Source: Clostridia bacterium
GTDB taxonomy: Bacteria; Bacillota; Clostridia; Christensenellales; UBA1242
DNA length: 26,020 nt
Assembly (NCBI GenBank): GCA_900753315.1
Contig: CAADYP010000005.1
Location: 1-26,020, forward strand
Direction: 5' to 3'
Each line of letters opens with the position of its first letter. Position 1 is the stretch's first letter. The notes below the pieces were generated by a model, which saw only the letters and a list, made by a program, of their open reading frames with translations, made no database searches and was not told the origin of the DNA. A program made the position numbers and the translations under genes. This document shows, one piece after another, positions 6,063-14,420 of the stretch.

Positions 6063-8652
6063 AAGAGAAGACGAAGAAAAGAAAAAAAATCTAAAAGAAT
6101 TGTTTGAGAACGAGAAAATCAAACCTATTGAAGTCGTTGGCGAACTCAAAAAATCGTTTGTTGCTTATGCTATGGCGGTAAACGTTTCAAGAGCGATTCC
6201 TGATGTTAGAGACGGTTTGAAACCTGTTCATAGAAGAATTTTGTTCTCTATGGGCGAACTCAACAATTTCTATGACAAGCCACACAAAAAAAGTGCCAGA
6301 ATTGTCGGTGAAGTTATGGGTAAATATCACCCACACGGCGACAGTTCTATCTATGACGCTTTGGTAAGACTTGCACAGGATTTCTCAATCAGATATCCAC
6401 TTGTTGATGGACACGGAAACTTCGGTTCTGTGGATGGAGACCCACCTGCTGCTCAACGTTACACAGAAGCACGTCTTTCAAAGATTGCTGGACTTATGCT
6501 CCAAGATATCGACAAAGAAACTGTTGATTTCTATCCAAACTTTGATGACACTTTGATGCAACCTTCAGTTTTGCCTTCAAGATTTCCAAACCTTTTGGTT
6601 AATGGTGCTGACGGTATCGCTGTTGGTATGGCAACAAACATTCCACCACACAACTTGACAGAAGTTATCAATGGTGTTCAAGCACTCATCGACAACCCTG
6701 ATATTGACATTGATGACCTTATCAAAATCATTCCTGCCCCTGACTATCCTACTGGTGGCATAATCATGGGTAGAACGGCTGTTAAACACGCTTACAAAAC
6801 TGGCCGTGGCGGAATTTTGGTTAGAGGTCGTGCAGAGATTGACGAACAATCAAATGGTAGACAAAGAATTATTATTACAGAACTTCCATATCAAGTAAAC
6901 AAAGCACGTTTCATTTCTCAAATTGCTGATTTCGTTAAAAACAAAAAAATCGAAGGCATCAGCGACCTTAGAGATGAAAGTGACAGAGACGGGCTTAGAG
7001 TCGTTGTTGACATCAAAAAAGATGCAAACGCCCAAGTCGTGCTCAACTTGCTTTATAAACACACAATGCTCCAACAAAGCAGCGGCATAATCATGCTTTC
7101 TCTTGTAAATGGCGTTCCAAAGACATTAAACCTCAAAGAAATGCTTTATTATTATCTCGAACACCAAAAAGAAGTTGTTGTTAGAAAAACCAGATTTGAC
7201 CTTAAAAAAGCTGAAGAGAGAGAACATATTGTAAAAGGTTTGGTTATCGCTCTTGCAAGCATTGATGAAGTTATCAGAGTTATCAAACAATCTCAAGACA
7301 AGCAAGACGCAATAACAAACTTGACTTCTCAATTTGAATTGGACGAAATCCAAGCAAATGCAATTTTGGAAATGAAACTTTCAAAACTTACTAGTTTGGA
7401 AGTTGAAAAATTGAACGAAGAATTGGCTTCTTTGGAAGCAACAATCACCGACCTTAAAGACGTCTTGGCAAAACCTGAAAGAGTTTTGAAGATTGTTAGA
7501 GATGATTTGGAAGCAGTTAAACAAGAATTTGGTGACGCTCGTAAAACTGAAATTAGCATGGATATGGGTGGAATCGACATTGAAGACTTGATTGCTGAAG
7601 AAGATGTTATCGTTTCTATGACACACATGGGTTACATCAAACGTATGTCAGCAGACGAATATAAGGCTCAAAACAGAGGTGGTGTTGGTATCACCGCCCA
7701 CAAGACAAAAGATGAAGACTTTGTAGAACGCATGTTTGTTTCTTCAACGCATGATGATTTGTTGTTCTTCACAAACCTTGGAAAAGTTTATTGTGCAAAA
7801 GCTTATGAAATTCCTGAGGCACAAAGACAAGCAAAAGGAAGAGCTATCATCAACTTGCTTCAACTTTCTCTTGGTGAAAAAGTCAACGCAATCATCCCAC
7901 TCAAGAAAGATGCAAAAGGCAATTTGATTATGGCTACAAAAAACGGCCTTATCAAAAAAACTGCACTTTCTGAATATGAAAACATCAGAAAAGTAGGAAA
8001 GATTGCCATCAAACTTGTCGAAGGTGACGAACTTATCGGTGTTGACATCACATCTGGCAGAGATGACATTTTGATGGCTTCTCATGATGGAAAATGTATC
8101 CGTTTCAATGAGACAGATGTTCGTGCTGTTGGAAGAGACAGCCAAGGTGTAAGAAGCATGAAACTTGCTGAAGAAGACTATATCGTTGACATGGCAATTG
8201 TTCATGAAAATTCAAACATCATCACAATCACAGAAAATGGTTACGGCAAACGCACACCAATAGACGATTTCAGACTTCAACAACGTGGCGGAAGTGGTGT
8301 TAAAGCTGGAATATTCAACGAAAAAACTGGCAAACTTGTTGCTTTGAAACAAATTGACGAAGATTGTGACCTTTTGATGATTGCTGACAGCGGAATTATT
8401 ATCCGTACCCATGTCGAAAACATCAGTCAATTTTCAAGAGTAAGCCAAGGCGTTAGAATTATGAGACTTAAAAACGATGCCAAAATCACAAGCGTTGCTC
8501 TTGCTGCAAAAGATGAAGAAGAAAATACATCAGAAACAGAGCAACAACCCGAAACTGAAGTAGAAAATGAAAATACTGCTGAAAATGAAGTTTCAAATGA
8601 AAACGAAATTGACAACAGTGCTTATATAAAAAATGACGAGGACTTTGAATAG
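6055..8652 (+). CDS. gyrA: DNA gyrase subunit A
   Basis: Cleaves and rejoins the gate DNA segment and wraps DNA. The breakage-reunion domain has the catalytic tyrosine Y136 in AAQRYTEARL. The quinolone-resistance region reads HPHGDSSIYDALVRLAQDF, with S97 and D101 at the positions of E. coli S83 and D87, that is the unmutated residues. The C-terminal pinwheel domain (from about residue 510) has a GyrA-box-like QNRGGVG at 539-545 and a related QQRGGSG at 742-748. The usual box is QRRGG[K/R]G, so two positions differ. The last 45-50 residues are an acidic, Asn/Glu/Thr-rich tail. The 865-residue length fits GyrA. ATG 6055 has AGGGA four bases upstream and overlaps the preceding gene by 8 bases. 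ParC is disfavoured because of the gyrB partner and the near-complete first box. Confidence 0.95.
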   Translation: MSKREDEEKKKNLKELFENEKIKPIEVVGELKKSFVAYAMAVNVSRAIPDVRDGLKPVHRRILFSMGELNNFYDKPHKKSARIVGEVMGKYHPHGDSSIYDALVRLAQDFSIRYPLVDGHGNFGSVDGDPPAAQRYTEARLSKIAGLMLQDIDKETVDFYPNFDDTLMQPSVLPSRFPNLLVNGADGIAVGMATNIPPHNLTEVINGVQALIDNPDIDIDDLIKIIPAPDYPTGGIIMGRTAVKHAYKTGRGGILVRGRAEIDEQSNGRQRIIITELPYQVNKARFISQIADFVKNKKIEGISDLRDESDRDGLRVVVDIKKDANAQVVLNLLYKHTMLQQSSGIIMLSLVNGVPKTLNLKEMLYYYLEHQKEVVVRKTRFDLKKAEEREHIVKGLVIALASIDEVIRVIKQSQDKQDAITNLTSQFELDEIQANAILEMKLSKLTSLEVEKLNEELASLEATITDLKDVLAKPERVLKIVRDDLEAVKQEFGDARKTEISMDMGGIDIEDLIAEEDVIVSMTHMGYIKRMSADEYKAQNRGGVGITAHKTKDEDFVERMFVSSTHDDLLFFTNLGKVYCAKAYEIPEAQRQAKGRAIINLLQLSLGEKVNAIIPLKKDAKGNLIMATKNGLIKKTALSEYENIRKVGKIAIKLVEGDELIGVDITSGRDDILMASHDGKCIRFNETDVRAVGRDSQGVRSMKLAEEDYIVDMAIVHENSNIITITENGYGKRTPIDDFRLQQRGGSGVKAGIFNEKTGKLVALKQIDEDCDLLMIADSGIIIRTHVENISQFSRVSQGVRIMRLKNDAKITSVALAAKDEEENTSETEQQPETEVENENTAENEVSNENEIDNSAYIKNDEDFE

Positions 8653-8691
8653 CCCTCTCATTTTGCGTCCATTTTATAAGGAGAACAAAAC

Positions 8692-10731
8692 ATGGACAAA
8701 AAGATAATCGAACAGGAAAAACTTTATCTTGAAAACACTATCAAAGAAATTGACTCTATCAGAGAGATTGATAGGAAAAAGATAAAATCAAATGAAAACA
8801 GCATTGCAAAATTCAAAAATTACTTTGCTGAAAACTATTATGACATAAAAACGGATTCAGACGAGCTCGCAGAAGTCAACTTGCAAATTGAAAATCTCGA
8901 ACAACAAAACTTAAGCCTTGAAAAGGAAGACAGACGACTTCTCAAACAAAGAAAAAATCCATATTTTGGTCGTTTTGATTTCAAAACAGCACAAGACACT
9001 GCTCCAAAACCATATTATATAGGCTTGGGTCTCGTTCAAAATGGAGAAAATGAAAATCTCGTTTACGATTGGAGAGCAGATATCTGTTCACTTTATTATG
9101 ACGATGTTTCAGGAAAGGCTAGTTACTTGTGTCCAGAAGGAGAAATTAAAGGCGAACTTTCTTTAAAACGCCAATTCAAAATTGAAAAAGGTGCTATAAA
9201 ATATTTTATCGACAATCAAATGGTTATTGATGATGATATTTTGATGGAACAACTTTCAAAAAATGCAACATCAAAAATGCATGACATTGTCTCAACAATC
9301 CAAAAAGAACAAAATATTTTGATTCGTGCAGACGATTTTGAAAACACTATTGTTCAAGGTGTTGCAGGATCCGGAAAAACATCAATAGCAATGCACAGAG
9401 TTTCTTACCTATTATATAAGTATAGAAATCAACTTAAAAGTGAAGACATTTTGATATTGTCGCCTTCTGCATTGTTTGCAGATTATATTGACGATGTTTT
9501 GCCTTCACTTGGCGAAGATAAACCTTTCACAACTACATTTGCCAACATGGCAAAAAGACTCTTGGGGATTGAATTTGAATCAAGAGAAGAAATGCTTGAA
9601 AGAGTTATCAGCAAACAAACGCAAAAAGACTTTGAAAACATTGCCATCAAATCAAGTTTTGAGTTTTTGACCGAACTTAAAAACTTCCTCAATAGAGATA
9701 TCTGCAATTTGTTTATTCCAAAAACATTTGCATTTGGTGATGTTGTTCTTTCAAAAGACGAAATCCAAGACATATATTTCAACCGCTTGCAAAAACTTCC
9801 AATCTACAAAAGAATTGATGTTTTGGCTGAAAATATCGCTGACCGATTTAAAGTTTCTGAAAACAATCACACTGATTTGGTTAAGCGTGCAAAGAAACTT
9901 TTATACAACACATTTATCACGACAGACCTTTTGAGAATTTACAATCTCTTTTTGCGTAGCATCGAACTTGAAGAGATTTCTTCAATCGGTGCTTATGATA
10001 TTGCGCCCGTTTTACTTATCAAAGAAAATTTGTTTGGTCTAAAAAACAACTTTGATGCGAAATATGTCATCGTGGACGAAATGCAAGATTACACACCATG
10101 CCATTTTTATCTTTTTGACAAGATTTGGAAATGCTCAAAACTTTATCTTGGAGACATTTACCAAAGTATAGACCGCACACTTACTCCATCTTATCTCACT
10201 ATGCTCGCAAAATTGACAAAAGCCCAAATCAAATATTTGACAAAGTCATATAGAAGCACACTTGAAATTTCAATGTTCTCACAAAAGATTTTGGGCAAAC
10301 ACATTGCAAACAATGTAAATCGTCAAGGCGAAGAAGTTGAATGCATCAAAACAAAAAGTTGTTCAAAAGAAATTGAAAAGATTTTGGCAGAACGAGAAAA
10401 GAATCCTTTAACCAAAAATCAAAGCATTGCCATAATTTGCAAATCACAAGAAGAAATTGAAAAACTTCAAAAAGAAAGCAACATAATCAAAAAATTCAAA
10501 AAAATGGACAATATGAAGTCAACTTCAAAAAAATTGATAACAACCCCAGCAAATGCAAAGGGAATTGAATTTGACTGTGTGATTGTTCCATTTGCCACAC
10601 AAGAAGTTTATCACAACGAACTTGACCGAAATCTTCTTTATGTTTCGGCAACAAGAGCACTACACAAACTTTACTTTTTAAGCGATGGTAAACCAAGCAA
10701 ATTTTTAACAAAAAAATCAGAAAAATTTTAA
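8692..10731 (+). CDS. helD: HelD-like superfamily 1 ATPase (RNA polymerase recycling factor)
   Basis: HelD-family proteins are UvrD-like ATPases that bind RNA polymerase and release it from stalled or post-termination complexes. The N-terminal about 90 residues are a charged coiled coil, the part that enters the polymerase secondary channel in known HelD proteins. Family signatures PYFGRFDF and VYDWRADICSLYY follow. The helicase core has Walker A GVAGSGKTS (223-231), a DEMQD Walker B (462-466), YLGDIYQSID, TKSYRST, and the late motifs AKGIEFDCVIVPF and LLYVSATRALHKLYF. At 679 residues it is somewhat shorter than B. subtilis HelD. AAGGAG lies 8 bases before ATG 8692. The 39-bp gap from gyrA with no terminator suggests one operon. 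A DNA helicase of the UvrD/Rep type is a less likely alternative. Confidence 0.88.
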   Translation: MDKKIIEQEKLYLENTIKEIDSIREIDRKKIKSNENSIAKFKNYFAENYYDIKTDSDELAEVNLQIENLEQQNLSLEKEDRRLLKQRKNPYFGRFDFKTAQDTAPKPYYIGLGLVQNGENENLVYDWRADICSLYYDDVSGKASYLCPEGEIKGELSLKRQFKIEKGAIKYFIDNQMVIDDDILMEQLSKNATSKMHDIVSTIQKEQNILIRADDFENTIVQGVAGSGKTSIAMHRVSYLLYKYRNQLKSEDILILSPSALFADYIDDVLPSLGEDKPFTTTFANMAKRLLGIEFESREEMLERVISKQTQKDFENIAIKSSFEFLTELKNFLNRDICNLFIPKTFAFGDVVLSKDEIQDIYFNRLQKLPIYKRIDVLAENIADRFKVSENNHTDLVKRAKKLLYNTFITTDLLRIYNLFLRSIELEEISSIGAYDIAPVLLIKENLFGLKNNFDAKYVIVDEMQDYTPCHFYLFDKIWKCSKLYLGDIYQSIDRTLTPSYLTMLAKLTKAQIKYLTKSYRSTLEISMFSQKILGKHIANNVNRQGEEVECIKTKSCSKEIEKILAEREKNPLTKNQSIAIICKSQEEIEKLQKESNIIKKFKKMDNMKSTSKKLITTPANAKGIEFDCVIVPFATQEVYHNELDRNLLYVSATRALHKLYFLSDGKPSKFLTKKSEKF

Positions 10732-10840
10732 TGAATGAATATACAAATATTTTGCATAAAATTCAAGAAAATTTATAAACAAAAACCGCTATCAAAAATT
10801 ATACAAAATTGACGAAAGTTTGTCTGTTTTGCATTTTTAG

Positions 10841-10957
10841 ATTTTAACCACTTAATTTATCAAAATCATATCAAAATCTACAGTTTTTTGAAATAATTGT
10901 CCACAAAAATGTGGAAATGTGGATAACTCGTGTGTTTTTCCCACATTTTAACCACTT
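10841..10957 (+). repeat. 13-bp direct repeat flanking the DnaA-box cluster
   Basis: ATTTTAACCACTT occurs at 10841-10853 and again at 10945-10957, with start positions 104 bp apart. The core TTAACCACT differs from the DnaA box TTATCCACA at two positions. Confidence 0.7.
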
Positions 10958-11033
10958 TTGCCCCACTTGTATAATCATGAATAGTTATGAATATTTATAA
11001 ATTTGTGGATAAGTGGAAAATAAATGTGCACAA
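10841..11033. other. DnaA-box cluster, candidate replication origin (oriC-like)
   Basis: The interval 10732-11126 has no gene and is very AT-rich. It holds two perfect DnaA boxes (TGTGGATAA, the complement of TTATCCACA) at 10918-10926 and 11004-11012. One-mismatch boxes are TTGTCCACA at 10897-10905 and TGTGCACAA at 11025-11033. A 13-bp direct repeat containing the weaker TTAACCACT lies at 10841 and 10945. A perfect box is expected less than once per 26 kb at this base composition, so two within 95 bp is a real signal. gyrB and gyrA are often origin neighbours. Against an origin: no dnaA or dnaN is visible, and the gyrase operon points toward the cluster. It could instead be a DnaA-regulated hisS promoter or a DnaA-titration site. 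Confidence 0.55.
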
Positions 11034-11061
11034 CTTATGCCTCATAAAAACAAAAAATTCA

Positions 11062-11091
11062 TTGACAAACAATCGAAATTTGTATTAAAAT
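11062..11091 (+). promoter_or_regulatory. Promoter of hisS
   Basis: A perfect TTGACA (11062-11067), an 18-bp spacer and TAAAAT (11086-11091). The predicted leader to ATG 11127 is only about 30 bases, far too short for a T-box riboswitch. The last DnaA-like box ends 28 bp upstream of the -35 element. Confidence 0.75.
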
Positions 11092-11126
11092 GACATATAA
11101 AAAATCAAGAAAAATTAGGAGAAAAA

Positions 11127-12443
11127 ATGAGCAATTCAAAACTTATTGTTCCAAAGAAATTGCAAGGATTTTGGGAGTTAATGCCAAAAGAACAAATGGT
11201 CTTTTCAAACATGCTCGACACAATCGAAAATGTTTTTAAAGCAAACAGTTTTGTTCCCCTTGACACCCCAGTGCTTGAATATAGCGAAACATTACTTGCA
11301 AAAAGCGGTGGGGACACAGACAAAGAAGTTTATCGTTTCACAAAAGGAAACACTGATATGTGCATGAGATATGACCTCACTGTGCCACTTGCCCGCTTTG
11401 TTTCTATGTATAAAAACGAACTCTCATTTCCATTCAAAAGATATCAAATTGGAAAAGTTTATCGTGGCGAGCGTCCACAAAAAGGAAGATTTAGAGAATT
11501 TTATCAATGTGATGCAGATATTATTGGAAATGAAACTCTTTCTCTGATTGCTGATGCCGAATGTATTAAACTTTTTGAAAAATGCTTCAAAGCATTGAAT
11601 CTTGAAGTTGAAATCAATGTTTCAAACCGCAAAATCATTGCTGGTTACATTCAAGAAATTGGAAAAGAAGACAAAACAACAGACATTTTGATTGTTTTGG
11701 ACAAACTTGAAAAGATTCCTCTTGACGAAGCAATATATCAACTCAAAGAAATTGGACTTTCTGAAAAAGAAAGCGAAAACATCATAAACTTGACAAAAAC
11801 TCAAGGAAAAGCAGAAGAAATTGAAGAAAAATTAAAGAATTTCTCTCAAAATCCACTTTTCCAGACTGGACTTTCAGAACTCTTGGAAGTTGATAGTTAT
11901 TTAAAAGCATTTAACTGCACTTCTATGATTTATAACCTTTCAATCATTCGTGGACACAACTATTATACAGGCACAGTTTTTGAAGGCTTTTTAAAAGACA
12001 AAAAATCACTTGGTGCTGTTGGTGGTGGCGGAAGATTTGAAAATCTTTGCAGTTACTTTTCAGAAACAAAAATGCCTGGCGTTGGAATGAGCGTTGGTGT
12101 GACAAGACTTTATGACCTTTTGATGAAAGAAGGCTACTTTGATTTGTCAAAAACAAACGAAACAGAATGTGCAATTATCACTTTTGATGAAACTTTGATG
12201 GATGGATTAAAAATCACATCTGCATTGCGTGAAAATGGTATAAAAGCAGACTGTCTCTATGAAAACAAATCATTCAAATCAAAAATGAAAGAAGCAAACA
12301 GAAGAGCTGTCAAATATGTTTTGATTGTTGGAGAAGATGAAGTAAAATCTCAACAATATACATTAAAAAACATGCAAACTTCTGTCCAAAACAAACTTAC
12401 CTTGGAAGAAATTGTTAAAGAAATCAAAAGTGACCGAATGTGA
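11127..12443 (+). CDS. hisS: Histidyl-tRNA synthetase
   Basis: Class II synthetase that charges tRNA-His. Motif 2 is seen as YRGERPQKGRFREFYQCDAD (R113 onward). The histidine-specific motif is at R275 as RGHNYYTGTVFEG, where the common form is RGLDYYTG. The motif 3 region GMSVGVTRLYDLL follows, and the alpha/beta anticodon-binding domain is at the C terminus (VKYVLIVGEDEV). The 438-residue length is normal. AGGAG (11117-11121) lies five bases before the ATG. The regulatory paralogue HisZ lacks the anticodon domain and is therefore unlikely. metG follows 122 bp downstream without a terminator, so co-transcription is possible. Confidence 0.95.
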   Translation: MSNSKLIVPKKLQGFWELMPKEQMVFSNMLDTIENVFKANSFVPLDTPVLEYSETLLAKSGGDTDKEVYRFTKGNTDMCMRYDLTVPLARFVSMYKNELSFPFKRYQIGKVYRGERPQKGRFREFYQCDADIIGNETLSLIADAECIKLFEKCFKALNLEVEINVSNRKIIAGYIQEIGKEDKTTDILIVLDKLEKIPLDEAIYQLKEIGLSEKESENIINLTKTQGKAEEIEEKLKNFSQNPLFQTGLSELLEVDSYLKAFNCTSMIYNLSIIRGHNYYTGTVFEGFLKDKKSLGAVGGGGRFENLCSYFSETKMPGVGMSVGVTRLYDLLMKEGYFDLSKTNETECAIITFDETLMDGLKITSALRENGIKADCLYENKSFKSKMKEANRRAVKYVLIVGEDEVKSQQYTLKNMQTSVQNKLTLEEIVKEIKSDRM

Positions 12444-12565
12444 TGCTTTGCAAAAACAAATTTTAAATTAAATTTTAAGCAAAAATCATAAAAATCATGA
12501 AAAATGTAGTAAATTTGCAAAAAATTACTATAAAAATAACAATTTTAATAAAAAAGGATAAAACA

Positions 12566-14302
12566 ATGGAAAAGAAAAGAAAAAAAATATTAGTTACATC
12601 TGCCCTATTGTATGTAAATGGCTTGCCTCACCTTGGTCATATTGTTGGATGCTGGTTGCCGGGAGATGTTTTTACAAGATTTAATAAAACTGTTGGAAAC
12701 GATGTTGTTTATGTTAGCGGAACTGACGACCACGGAACAACAAGTTATATGTCTGCAAAAGAAATTGGCATGGAACCAGAAGAATTTATTTCCCTTATGA
12801 ACGGAAAAGTAAAAGAAATTGCCAAAAAACTTGATATCGGATTTGATATTTTCAGCGGAACAAACACAAAAACACATGAAGAAACAACTATTGATTTCTT
12901 TAATGAAATCTACAAAAATGGTTACACAACTGAACTTGAAAGCTCAATGCTTTACTGCGAACATGACCACACGGCATTGGCTGACCGTTTTGTTTATGGA
13001 ACATGTCCATTCTGTGGATATGAAAAAGCTTATGGTGACCAATGTGACAAATGCGGAAAAACTTACGAACTTGATGATTTGATTGATCCAAAATGTAGTT
13101 TTTGTGGTGAAAAAGCAGTAAAAAAATCAACAAAACATATTTACATCTGTCTTGACAAACTTCAACCACAACTTCAAAAATGGGTTGAAAGTAAAAAAGA
13201 TATCTGGCGTCCACATGTTTACAGCATGACAAACAAGTGGTTTAAAGAAGGTTTGAAGCCTCGTTGTATCACGCGTGACATTCCTTGGGGAATAAAAGTT
13301 CCTCTCAAGGGATTTGAAGACAAAGTTTTCTATGTTTGGTTTGACGCACCTATCGGCTACATCTCAATTACAAAAGAACTTGGTGGAGACGAAATGGTTA
13401 AAGACCGCTGGCAAAACCCTGAATGCAAAATTTACAACTTTATTGGAAAAGACAACATTGACTTCCATGCAGTATTCTTCCCAAGTATGGAACTTGCTTG
13501 CAAGAAATACAATTTGGCAGAAAATGTTGTTGGATTCAATTTCTTGAACTTTGAAGGTCAAAAATTCTCAAAATCAAAGAAAATTGGAATTTTCTGCAAC
13601 ACTCTTCTTGACAGCGATATAGATATTGACGCTTTGAGAGCATATTTGGTATCTATTTTCCCTGAAAGCAAAGACAGCGATTTCACATATGAAGGCTTTA
13701 AACTTAATACTAATGCCGAACTTGTAGGCAAATATGGCAACTTCTTCAATCGCACTCTCAACATGATAAACAAAAATTTTGCTGGAGAACTTGGAATAGA
13801 TTTCAATGACATCAAAGACTCATTGAATGATAATGACAAAGAGATGGTCGCAGCAATAGAGACCTGCCCAAACACAATTGCTGATTTGTTTGCAAAAACA
13901 GAATTCAGGGCTGCCTACAAAGAGATTTTGAGATTTTCAAGCATTGGAAACACATATCTTGAAAAGTCTGCACCTTGGACAATGATTAAAAATGAAGATT
14001 TTGAAGGCGCAAAAAAAGTTCTTTATTTGTGTTTAAACATGGCAAAATCTTTGGCAATTGTTGCAAGCCCTATTATACCTAACAAAACCGCTCAAATTTG
14101 GTCAGAACAATTGGCATTTGAGGGTCGTCCAGATGATGCTGATAGATGGGAAGATGCTTCAAAAATAAACATTCCAAAGTCTCATAAAGTAAACTTGCCT
14201 AAGCCACTTTTCGCTCGTCTTGATGATGAAACAATTGAAAGATATAAACAAGAACTTTCAAAACCTTTCGATATGAAAGATTTGAAATCACAAAAAAATT
14301 AA
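12566..14302 (+). CDS. metG: Methionyl-tRNA synthetase
   Basis: Class I synthetase that charges both elongator tRNA-Met and the initiator tRNA encoded at 2092-2168. The HIGH-type motif is HLGH (22-25) and the KMSKS-type loop is KFSKS (333-337). The connective insertion has four metal-binding half sites (CEHD, CPFC, CDKC, CSFC), consistent with two zinc knuckles as in the archaeal-type enzymes. The catalytic core is followed by the helical anticodon domain. The protein ends at residue 578 without the C-terminal EMAP/Trbp111 tRNA-binding domain found in many Bacillota MetRS. I chose ATG 12566 because AAGGAT lies just upstream. The frame extends 23 codons further to 12497, but that stretch is AT-rich, Lys/Ile-rich and has no ribosome site. 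No T-box is visible. Confidence 0.95.
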   Translation: MEKKRKKILVTSALLYVNGLPHLGHIVGCWLPGDVFTRFNKTVGNDVVYVSGTDDHGTTSYMSAKEIGMEPEEFISLMNGKVKEIAKKLDIGFDIFSGTNTKTHEETTIDFFNEIYKNGYTTELESSMLYCEHDHTALADRFVYGTCPFCGYEKAYGDQCDKCGKTYELDDLIDPKCSFCGEKAVKKSTKHIYICLDKLQPQLQKWVESKKDIWRPHVYSMTNKWFKEGLKPRCITRDIPWGIKVPLKGFEDKVFYVWFDAPIGYISITKELGGDEMVKDRWQNPECKIYNFIGKDNIDFHAVFFPSMELACKKYNLAENVVGFNFLNFEGQKFSKSKKIGIFCNTLLDSDIDIDALRAYLVSIFPESKDSDFTYEGFKLNTNAELVGKYGNFFNRTLNMINKNFAGELGIDFNDIKDSLNDNDKEMVAAIETCPNTIADLFAKTEFRAAYKEILRFSSIGNTYLEKSAPWTMIKNEDFEGAKKVLYLCLNMAKSLAIVASPIIPNKTAQIWSEQLAFEGRPDDADRWEDASKINIPKSHKVNLPKPLFARLDDETIERYKQELSKPFDMKDLKSQKN

Positions 14303-14387
14303 ATCCGCAAAGCAATTTTTTGAACATTTCTAGCTCACATTGATTTTAAAGATGATAAAAAACATTTGTGGCAAAAAGGATAAAACA

Positions 14388-14419
14388 AAAAAACATATCA
14401 ATTTCTTGATATGTTTTTT
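14388..14419. terminator. Bidirectional terminator between convergent metG and the giant gene
   Basis: A perfect 14-bp stem (AAAAAACATATCAA with TTGATATGTTTTTT) and a TTTC loop. It is A-rich and T-rich on opposite sides, so it serves both strands. The stop codon of the minus-strand giant gene (14421-14423) is separated from the stem by a single base. Confidence 0.85.
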
Positions 14420-14420
14420 A

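Noticed and set aside
10732..10790. Terminator after helD
   Set aside because: Only a weak, AT-only imperfect hairpin without a T-tract is visible, so I do not call it.
12497..12565. 23-codon upstream extension of metG
   Set aside because: It is AT-rich with no ribosome site; AAGGAT correctly precedes ATG 12566, where homology to MetRS begins.
12444..12565. Separate promoter for metG
   Set aside because: TATAAA-like sequences occur, but no -35 box lies at a proper distance; the evidence is too weak to list.
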